DNA of 20,775 nt from UBA1732 sp045114235 (GTDB lineage Bacteria > Verrucomicrobiota > Lentisphaeria > Victivallales > UBA1829): NCBI GenBank assembly GCA_045114235.1, contig JBGUKB010000119.1, forward strand, positions 1 through 20,775, read 5' to 3'. The notes below the pieces were generated by a model. The model searched no databases. It worked only from the letters and a program-made list of their open reading frames with translations, and was not told the origin of the DNA. Made by a program: the position numbers and the translations under genes. Every line of letters starts with the position of its first letter. Position 1 is the first letter of the stretch. Below, in pieces: positions 14,263 through 20,775 of this stretch.

Positions 14263-15105
14263 ATGATTCACCCAACCGCGATCGTATCCCCCGACGCCCA
14301 GATCGGCAAAAACGTCGAAATCGGGCCTTATGCCGTCATCGAAGACAATGTGAAGATCGGCGACAACTGCTATATCGACGCCCACGTCAAGATCTGCCGC
14401 TATACCACCGTCGGCTCGGACTGCTGCATCTACATGAACGCGCTGGTCGGCGCGGAGCCGCAGGACCACCGTTTCTACCGCGGCCTCGTTTCCTACTGCG
14501 AGATCGGACACCACACGGTCATCCGCGAGTTCGTCACGATCCACCGGCCGCCGTTCGAACAGCTGAAGACCATCGTCGGCAACCATGTGCTGCTGATGGC
14601 GTTCGTGCATGTGGCGCACGACGTGGTGATCGGCGACCATGCGACCATCGCGAACCATACGCAGCTCTCTGGCCACGTTCAGGTCGGGGAGGGCGCCGTC
14701 ATGAGCGGGTTCGCACTGGTCCACCAGTTCTGCCGCATCGGCGCGCTGGCGATGATCGGACCGACCTGCCTGATCGGACAGGATATCCCGCCGTTCTGCA
14801 TGCTCCGCGAAACGAACTTCATCTGCGGCCCGAACACGATCGGCCTGCGCCGCGCGAACATCAGCCCCGACGCCCGACTGGCGATCCGCCGCGCGATCAA
14901 GACATTCTTCTTCGAGGGGCTGAACAGCCCGCACGCGCTGGAGCAGATCGAAAAGACGATCCCGAACTGCCCGGAAGTCGAGCTGTTCGTGAACTTCATC
15001 AAGCAGTCGAACCGCGGCATCATGCCCGGCAATCCGAAGTACACCGGCGTGAACGACGACGTGCGCGACGCCCTCGAATCCGGCGCAACGGCCCCCCGCG
15101 GCTGA
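14263..15105 (+). CDS. lpxA: UDP-N-acetylglucosamine acyltransferase (lipid A first step)
   Basis: A 280-residue left-handed beta-helix protein that moves an acyl chain from acyl carrier protein onto UDP-GlcNAc. Hexapeptide repeats run from IHPTAIVSPDAQIGKNVEIGPYAVI onward. The catalytic histidine is His119, in VHVAHDVVIG with His116, matching E. coli His122/His125. GAEPQDHRFYRG, SGHVQVGEGAVMSG and VHQFCRIG follow in family order, and the helical C-terminus (residues about 205-280) completes the match. It differs from the common lpxD-fabZ-lpxA-lpxB arrangement: none of these partners is adjacent. It begins a unit with a lipoprotein, a debranching enzyme and lepA. It shows that the organism makes lipid A or a related lipid. 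Confidence 0.94.
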   Translation: MIHPTAIVSPDAQIGKNVEIGPYAVIEDNVKIGDNCYIDAHVKICRYTTVGSDCCIYMNALVGAEPQDHRFYRGLVSYCEIGHHTVIREFVTIHRPPFEQLKTIVGNHVLLMAFVHVAHDVVIGDHATIANHTQLSGHVQVGEGAVMSGFALVHQFCRIGALAMIGPTCLIGQDIPPFCMLRETNFICGPNTIGLRRANISPDARLAIRRAIKTFFFEGLNSPHALEQIEKTIPNCPEVELFVNFIKQSNRGIMPGNPKYTGVNDDVRDALESGATAPRG

Positions 15106-15179
15106 TCCCTGCCGGAACCATCCAGCCGGTTTCCCCCGCCCGAATCCCGCGGACATGAACCGGAGAAAGCGACCGGAAA

Positions 15180-15767
15180 ATGAAGAAAACGACACGGATA
15201 CTGTTCGCCCTGGCGGCGATTCTGGTCTTCGGCGCATGCTCCGCCGAGCCGGGCGTGCAGCACGAGTTCGACGAAACGAAGTATTTCCAGAAGATCACGG
15301 CGAAAATGTCGCTGGAGCACGGCTATCTGCGCCTCGACTACACCCTCGGCGTCCCGAACCAGACAATGACCTTCCTGCTCAAAAACCAGGACGTTTCGGT
15401 CGTCTCCGTGAACGAATGGTACATGAACGAGACCGACAACATCCGGCTGTATTACGCGTTCTGCGAGCCGGGCAAGTCAGGCGAGATCAAGGAGGAGGAC
15501 TGGCAGCTCGCCTGGCCCGACGTGACCCCCGGTGAATCCGACCGGCGGAAATCCCGTCCGCGCCGTTCCGCGCTCGTCCTCCAGCCGAACAACAGCGCGC
15601 TGATCGACGTGCCGCTGACGTTCCTGGAGCACGCCGAGCCGCCGAAGCGCAAGGCGCGCTACACCGTCGCGCTCTGCGCCCAGATCGCCCTGAACACGCT
15701 CCAGACGAAATCCGAGGTGTTCGAGATCACGGTCTTCCCGAAGACGAAGGACGTCGAGATCGAATGA
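15180..15767 (+). CDS. Small predicted lipoprotein of unknown family
   Basis: A 195-residue protein that I do not recognise. The N-terminus MKKTTRILFALAAILVFGACS is a lipoprotein signal: a basic tip, a hydrophobic stretch, and a cysteine at residue 20 preceded by FGA, a slightly atypical lipobox. Ser after the Cys would favour the outer membrane by the E. coli rule. The mature part is soluble-looking and beta-rich by eye (YLRLDYTLGV, TMTFLLKNQDVSVVSVNEWYM, NNSALIDVPLTFLE, RYTVALCAQIAL), with a basic loop RRKSRPRRS in the middle. This may be an immunoglobulin-like fold, which is inference. It lies 74 nt after lpxA and 34 nt before the debranching fusion, with no promoter of its own seen. Confidence 0.8.
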   Translation: MKKTTRILFALAAILVFGACSAEPGVQHEFDETKYFQKITAKMSLEHGYLRLDYTLGVPNQTMTFLLKNQDVSVVSVNEWYMNETDNIRLYYAFCEPGKSGEIKEEDWQLAWPDVTPGESDRRKSRPRRSALVLQPNNSALIDVPLTFLEHAEPPKRKARYTVALCAQIALNTLQTKSEVFEITVFPKTKDVEIE

Positions 15768-15801
15768 CAACGCCGCACGGCGGCAAACGAAGGACGCGAG
15801 A

Positions 15802-18800
15802 ATGCCTGAACTGACGCAATACCCCGAGGCCGGAAAGCATCTCCAACGGTTCTGCGGGGATACCATCGAATTCAAACTCACCTGCTCCGAACCGGTTACA
15901 GGGCGCGCGTTCCTCTGCACAAACGTCGGGAACGCCGCCATCCACCGCGACGAGATCATCCGCCGCACCGAACAAAGGCTGAACCCGATCGGGCAGGACT
16001 GGAACAACATCCCGATGCAGAGGACCGACGAGTATTCGTTCCGCGTCCGCCTGGCGCTCTGCGAAGTCGGCCATTTCGAGTGCAAATGCGGCATCATGGG
16101 CGACGACGGCAATACGACGTGGGTCAAGGGCGACAACCTGCACCTGAACGTGATGTCCGCCGTCTACTGCGCCTCGAATACCGTCTACTGCGCGTTCGTC
16201 CGCCAGTTCGGCGCGAACAAGACGCGCACGGCCTCCGAGCTGCCGCCCGGCGTGACGGACGAAATCATCGGCACGCTCGACGGCGCCGGATACTCCGTGA
16301 TCCCCGCCAGCGGGACGTTCCGCGGCCTCATCCGCGAGCTTGACCACATCGTCGACCGCCTCAAATGCCGCATCATCCATCTGCTCCCGATCAACCCGGT
16401 CCCCACGACCTACGCCCGCATGGGGCGTTTCGGCAGCCCGTACGCCTCGCAGGACTTCACCGCGGTCGACCCCGCGCTGGCGGAGTTCGATACCAAGGCT
16501 TCGCCGCTGGAACAGTTCTTCGAGCTGGTCGACGCGGTTCACCGCAAGAACGCCTGCATCTTCCTCGACATCGCCATCAACCACACCGGCTGGGCGTCGA
16601 AGCTCCAGGAGGAGCATCCCGACTGGTTCGTGCGGAAGGACGACGGCACGTACGTCTCGCCCGGCGCGTGGGGCGTCACCTGGGGCGACCTGATCGAACT
16701 CGACCACAAGAACCCGCCCCTGTGGAGCTATCTGGCGAACGTCTTCCTGACCTGGTGCCGCCGCGGCGTCGACGGATTCCGCTGCGACGCCGGCTACATG
16801 ATCCCGGAGGCCGCGTGGGAATACATCATCGCCTCGGTCCGCCGCGAGTTCCCGGACACGGTCTTCCTGCTGGAAGGCCTCGGCGGCGCGACCGAAGTCA
16901 CGCAGAACCTGCTCGACCGAGCGAACATGGACTGGGCTTATTCCGAGCTGTTCCAGAACTATTCCCGCGACCAGATCGAAGGCTACCTGAACTACGCCTG
17001 GAACGAATCCTACTCGAACGGCCTCATGATCCATTACGCCGAGACCCACGACAACAACCGTCTGGCCGCCTCCGGCGAACGCTACGCGATGCTCCGCACG
17101 GCTCTGAGCGCACTGGCGTCCTCCTGCGGCGCGTTCGGATTCACGAACGGCGTGGAATGGTTCGCGAAGGAAAAAGTCGACGTGCACCAGGACAGCGCGC
17201 TGAACTGGGGCGCGACCCCGAACCAGATCGACTACATCGCCCGCCTCAACGCGATCCTCGCCCTGCATCCGGCGTTCTTCAACGGCGCTTTCGTCCGTTG
17301 CATCGATTCCGGTTCGCCCGACGCCGTGGTCATCATCCGCACCAACCGCGAGGCGGAACACTTCGTCGTCATCGCCATGAACCTGAACTGCGACCGCACC
17401 GTGACAGCCGAATGGGATTCCAGCTATGCCACGTTCACGAGGGAAAAGATGTACGACCTCATCTCCGGCCGCCGTCTGGACATCCTGCCGCGCGGGCACA
17501 AATGGAGCCTGCCGCTTTCCCCCGGCCGGGTCGTCTGCCTGAGCCCGGAACAGGACTGGATTCCGAAGATCGAAGAGGCCGTGGCCGGAGACCGTCTGAA
17601 ATACGACCACATCGAGGATCAGCAAGCCGCCGCGCTCGTGCTCAAGGCGCTGACCGCCAAACGCAAGACGCCCGTCCTTGCCGACGACGACATTCCCGCG
17701 CTTACCCGCCGTCTCCGCGAATCCCCCGAAGGTTTCCTTCAGGATCTCTTCGACGACCGTCCGGAAATCCCCTATGTGGTATGGAACTGGCCGTCCGACA
17801 TCCGCCGCGAGATCATCATCGCGCCGGGACGTTCGATCCTGGTGGCCGCCCCCGTGCGCTTCCGGTTCTATATCGCCCGCAAGGAAGACGACCGCGTGAT
17901 CGCTTCGGCGCGTTCGATCTCCTGCGCTGACGGGCGGTTCGTCTCCATCGTGCCGCCGCTCCCCGTGCCGGACAAGCCGACCGAACTGCGAGTGGCCGTT
18001 TTCGTATCCGAAGGCAACGAGCTCCGCCGCGACAACGCGACGCTGATGCTCCTGCCGCCCGACGTCGACAAGGCAGTCGTCTCCCTCTCCCGCAACGAAT
18101 TCTTCCTGAAGGGACGGACTTTCCTCCAGGCCAACGGACGCGGCGCCGCAGTTCATTCCTGTATCGAAACGGGGCGCCTTCTCAGCCGTTACGACGCGGT
18201 CATGCTGGCAAATCTGCACCCCGAGATCCCCGTCGACCGCCACATCATCTGGAGACGGTTCCGCATGTGGATGATCTACCGCGCCAGACGCCAGCAGATC
18301 ACCAGCGAAATGATCGACCATTTCCACATCGCATCCGACGGCGGCGCGGTCTGGGGCTTCAAGGTCCCCGTCGGAAACGCCCGCGTGGTCGGCCTCATGC
18401 TCAAGCTTTTCATGATCCCGGAAAAGAATGCCGTCCGGGCGTCGTTCCACCGGTACGCCTACACGGGTGCCGGCGAAATGATTGACGACTCCGAGCCGGT
18501 GCAGCTGCTCATCAGCCCCGATCTGGAGGACCGCAATTTCCACTGCCTGACCAAGGCGTCCGAGGGGCCGCAGGACTCGTTCCCCGCCGCCGTGAGCGAA
18601 TCCCCCCGCGGATTCGTATTCAAGCCCGCTGCCGACCGCATCTTCCGCATGACGGCCTCCTGCGGCACGTTCCGCCGCTCCGACGAATGGTCGTACATGA
18701 ACTACCAGGAGAACGAAGCCGAACGCGGCCTCGATCCGAACTGCGACCTTTACAGCCCGGGCTATTTCAAGTGCGAACTGAGCGGAAACGACACGCTCCA

Positions 18801-20124
18801 CCTGATCGGCCAGATCATGACGGGCGAAGACGAGCAGAAGATCTCGCCCGTGCCGGAGGAGAAGCCCTGCTACAACCGGATGCACGACGATCTCCAGACC
18901 GTCATGCTGAACAGCCTGAAAGCGTTCATCGTCAAACGCGGCGGCCTGAAGACCGTGATCGCCGGGTATCCGTGGTTCCTCGACTGGGGCCGCGACACGC
19001 TCATCTTCGTCCGCGGCCTCATCACCGAACCGGTATTCCACGAGGACGTCAAGCAGATCCTGCTTCAGTTCGCCTCGCTCGTGAAGGACGGCACTATCTG
19101 CAACATGATCTCCGGGACCGACACCGGCAACCGCGACACGTCCGACGCCCCGCTGTGGCTCTTCATCGGCGTGCGCGACATGTGCGCCGCGCTCGGCGGC
19201 AGGGATTTCCTGAAAACGAAAGTCAAGGACCGCGGAACGCTGCTCGATCTGCTCGTCGAGCTTGCCGAAGGGCTCGTCAAGGGCGCGCCGAACGGCATCG
19301 CCTGCGACGCGGAAAGCGGCCTCATCTTCAGCCCGGCGCATTTCACCTGGATGGACACGAACTACCCCGCCGGAACGCCCCGCGAGGGCTATCCAGTCGA
19401 GATCCAGGCGCTCTGGTATGCCTCCCTGCGGTTCCTCGCCGAATCGCTCCCCGAGAAGAAGGCCGCCCGCTGGTCCGAGCTCGCCGACCAGGTCAGGGAA
19501 TCGTTCCTGAAATACTTCCCGCTGAAGGACGAGGGGTTCCTCTCCGACTGCCTCCACTGCAAGCCGGGCACCCCCGCCTCGAAGGCCGAGCCGGACGACC
19601 ATCTCCGCCCGAACCAGCTGCTCGCGATCACGCTCGGGCTGGTCGAGGACAGGAAACTGCGGCGCGGCATCCTGCTCAACACCTCCGAACTCCTCGTGCC
19701 CGGCGGCATCCGCAGCCTGGCGGACCGCCCGGTCAAGTATCCGCTCCCGGTCTACGGCGCGGACGGCAAGCTGCTGAACGATCCGCAGCATCCGTACCAG
19801 GGACAGTATTGCGGCGACGAGGACACCCGCCGCAAGGTCGCGTACCACAACGGCACAGCCTGGACCTGGCAGATGCCGCTCTTCCCGGAGGCGTACTACA
19901 TCACGCACGGACGCTTCGGGCGCGCCACCGCGATGAGCCTGCTGTCCTCCATGTCGGTCCAGCTGGACAACGGCTGCATCATGCAAATGCCGGAGATCCT
20001 CGACGGCGATTATCCCCACAAGCCGCGCGGCTGCGACGCCCAGGCATGGGGCCTCTCCGAATACTACCGCGTCTGGAAACTCCTTCACCCCGCCTCAAAA
20101 TCCATCGGAAAAGACAATGAATGA
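15802..20124 (+). CDS. GH13 amylase-family / glycogen debranching enzyme fusion
   Basis: A 1440-residue protein, probably a two-activity glycogen debranching enzyme. After about 120 residues of beta-rich N-terminal domain comes a GH13 barrel with all catalytic residues: DIAINH (Asp256, His261), GVDGFRCDAG (nucleophile Asp329), FLLEGLG (acid Glu358) and ETHDNN (His416-Asp417). A linker spans about 590-770. A prokaryotic GDE-type N-domain starts near residue 774 (FLQANGRGAAVHSC to DAVMLANLHPEIPVDR), then the (alpha/alpha)6 GDE C-domain: AGYPWFLDWGRDTLIF (Asp1065), PGGIRSLADRP, YHNGTAWTW (from 1348) and MPEILDG (Glu1398). The inference is that the GH13 half shifts maltooligosaccharides while the C-half cleaves the alpha-1,6 stub. 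GAAGGA lies 7 nt before the ATG. No signal peptide, so it is cytoplasmic. lepA overlaps its stop. Confidence 0.88.
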   Translation: MPELTQYPEAGKHLQRFCGDTIEFKLTCSEPVTGRAFLCTNVGNAAIHRDEIIRRTEQRLNPIGQDWNNIPMQRTDEYSFRVRLALCEVGHFECKCGIMGDDGNTTWVKGDNLHLNVMSAVYCASNTVYCAFVRQFGANKTRTASELPPGVTDEIIGTLDGAGYSVIPASGTFRGLIRELDHIVDRLKCRIIHLLPINPVPTTYARMGRFGSPYASQDFTAVDPALAEFDTKASPLEQFFELVDAVHRKNACIFLDIAINHTGWASKLQEEHPDWFVRKDDGTYVSPGAWGVTWGDLIELDHKNPPLWSYLANVFLTWCRRGVDGFRCDAGYMIPEAAWEYIIASVRREFPDTVFLLEGLGGATEVTQNLLDRANMDWAYSELFQNYSRDQIEGYLNYAWNESYSNGLMIHYAETHDNNRLAASGERYAMLRTALSALASSCGAFGFTNGVEWFAKEKVDVHQDSALNWGATPNQIDYIARLNAILALHPAFFNGAFVRCIDSGSPDAVVIIRTNREAEHFVVIAMNLNCDRTVTAEWDSSYATFTREKMYDLISGRRLDILPRGHKWSLPLSPGRVVCLSPEQDWIPKIEEAVAGDRLKYDHIEDQQAAALVLKALTAKRKTPVLADDDIPALTRRLRESPEGFLQDLFDDRPEIPYVVWNWPSDIRREIIIAPGRSILVAAPVRFRFYIARKEDDRVIASARSISCADGRFVSIVPPLPVPDKPTELRVAVFVSEGNELRRDNATLMLLPPDVDKAVVSLSRNEFFLKGRTFLQANGRGAAVHSCIETGRLLSRYDAVMLANLHPEIPVDRHIIWRRFRMWMIYRARRQQITSEMIDHFHIASDGGAVWGFKVPVGNARVVGLMLKLFMIPEKNAVRASFHRYAYTGAGEMIDDSEPVQLLISPDLEDRNFHCLTKASEGPQDSFPAAVSESPRGFVFKPAADRIFRMTASCGTFRRSDEWSYMNYQENEAERGLDPNCDLYSPGYFKCELSGNDTLHLIGQIMTGEDEQKISPVPEEKPCYNRMHDDLQTVMLNSLKAFIVKRGGLKTVIAGYPWFLDWGRDTLIFVRGLITEPVFHEDVKQILLQFASLVKDGTICNMISGTDTGNRDTSDAPLWLFIGVRDMCAALGGRDFLKTKVKDRGTLLDLLVELAEGLVKGAPNGIACDAESGLIFSPAHFTWMDTNYPAGTPREGYPVEIQALWYASLRFLAESLPEKKAARWSELADQVRESFLKYFPLKDEGFLSDCLHCKPGTPASKAEPDDHLRPNQLLAITLGLVEDRKLRRGILLNTSELLVPGGIRSLADRPVKYPLPVYGADGKLLNDPQHPYQGQYCGDEDTRRKVAYHNGTAWTWQMPLFPEAYYITHGRFGRATAMSLLSSMSVQLDNGCIMQMPEILDGDYPHKPRGCDAQAWGLSEYYRVWKLLHPASKSIGKDNE

Positions 20125-20775
20125 CCTGACCCGCATCCGTAATTTCTCCATCATCGCGCATATCGACCACGGGAAGTCGACGCTTGCAGACCGCATGCTC
20201 GAGATCACCCACACGGTCGAAAAGCGCGACCTCGTCCACGCCCAGCTCCTGGATGCCATGGACTTGGAACAGGAACGCGGGATCACCATCAAATCCCACC
20301 CCGTGCGGATGCTCTTCACCGCCTCCGACGGAAACGAATACGAGCTGAACCTCATCGACACTCCCGGCCACGTGGATTTTTCCTATGAAGTGAGCCGTTC
20401 GCTCGCCGCATGCGAGGGCGCGGTCCTCGTGCTCGACGCCACGCAGGGCGTGCAGGCGCAGACCGTGGCGAACGTGAACCTCGCCATGCGCCACAACCTC
20501 TTCATCATCCCGATCATCAACAAGATCGACCTCGCCGCCGCCGACCTGCCGCTGTGCTACAACCAGCTCGAGGAGATCCTGGCGATCCCGCGCGAGGAGG
20601 TCCTGCTGGTGTCCGCGAAGGACGGCACCGGCGTGCCGGAACTGCTCGAGGCCATCGTGCAGCGCGTGCCGCCGCCGAAAGCGCCCGTGGAGGCCGGGAC
20701 CGCCGCGCTGATCTTCGACTCCATCTATGACGCCTACCGCGGCGTGGTGACGTACGTCCGCATGTTCAACGGCAG
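20117..20775 (+). CDS. lepA: Elongation factor 4 / LepA (5' part, end outside window)
   Basis: A translational GTPase acting on ribosomes. About 219 codons are visible. G1 is AHIDHGKST, the G2 region contains MDLEQERGITIKS, G3 is DTPGHVDFSYEVSRS, G4 is NKIDL, and G5 is VSAKDG. The start of domain II (FDSIYDAYRGVVTYVRMFNG) is the LepA-specific continuation, distinguishing it from EF-G, TypA and BipA. ATG 20117 overlaps the end of the debranching gene in ATGAATGA (8 nt shared), with GGAAAAG just upstream, so translation is probably coupled. The reading frame is open to the window edge. Confidence 0.95.
   Translation, partial: MNDLTRIRNFSIIAHIDHGKSTLADRMLEITHTVEKRDLVHAQLLDAMDLEQERGITIKSHPVRMLFTASDGNEYELNLIDTPGHVDFSYEVSRSLAACEGAVLVLDATQGVQAQTVANVNLAMRHNLFIIPIINKIDLAAADLPLCYNQLEEILAIPREEVLLVSAKDGTGVPELLEAIVQRVPPPKAPVEAGTAALIFDSIYDAYRGVVTYVRMFNG

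Noticed and set aside
15727..20088. Very long open frame on the minus strand (1453 codons) opposite the debranching fusion
   Set aside because: It mirrors the GC-rich plus-strand gene, shows low-complexity Val/Asp/Arg/Gly-rich translation with no recognisable domain, and the plus frame has complete catalytic motifs. The long minus frames at 3079-4899, 4233-6521, 8943-11114 and 12312-14147 are rejected for the same reason.
1..20775. tRNA, rRNA, CRISPR arrays, insertion sequences, defence or prophage genes
   Set aside because: Looked for by eye on both strands. No cloverleaf-like GGTTCGAATCC arms in context, no regularly spaced repeats, and no transposase, integrase or phage-type proteins among the credible genes.

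Overview
The window is GC-rich (about 60% or more in the genes). Every protein gene lies on the + strand, at high coding density, in short operons. An LpxA acyltransferase and a lipoprotein point to a Gram-negative envelope. The oxygen-sensitive activase/2-hydroxyacyl-CoA dehydratase-type protein points to an anaerobe. Together with a very large GH13+debranching fusion this would fit an uncultured gut-type Gram-negative, perhaps of the PVC group (Lentisphaerota/Kiritimatiellota-like). That placement is an inference with low confidence, because there is no rRNA or marker phylogeny here.

Layout. 1-1741: the 3' part of tgt, then a class I SAM methyltransferase. 1852-2781: a panE-like ketopantoate reductase with its own promoter. 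2780-3384: no protein gene. Here I find a strong candidate for a structured non-coding RNA of about 266 nt on the MINUS strand. It has a consensus-like promoter, several hairpins, a 10-bp closing stem and a seven-T tract. It is transcribed divergently from the tig promoter and convergently with panE, and a 13-bp tandem repeat lies between the two divergent promoters. 3385-8712: a protein quality-control and translation cluster, tig-clpP-clpX, followed by a KDPG/KHG aldolase and prfB (RF2, without the usual programmed frameshift). It ends in a hairpin cluster and terminator. 8973-11120: a monocistronic activase-dehydratase fusion with an extra cysteine cluster and a palindrome over its predicted start site. 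11301-14129: a type I phosphomannose-isomerase homologue lacking two expected zinc ligands, then argS, then a terminator. 14263-20775: lpxA, a small lipoprotein of unknown family, a 1440-residue GH13 plus debranching-enzyme fusion, and lepA, which overlaps it by 8 nt and runs off the window.

Regulation. Six promoters (panE, the minus-strand RNA, tig, the activase fusion, manA and lpxA) share one design: TTGNNN, a 16-17-nt spacer, then TATATT (TACATT for panE). This uniform set supports the gene starts, and it is what makes the minus-strand RNA stand out. No tRNA, rRNA, CRISPR array, insertion sequence or prophage gene was seen. Most of the window is ordinary housekeeping. The most novel items are the minus-strand RNA, the cysteine-rich activase fusion and the metal-site-altered ManA.
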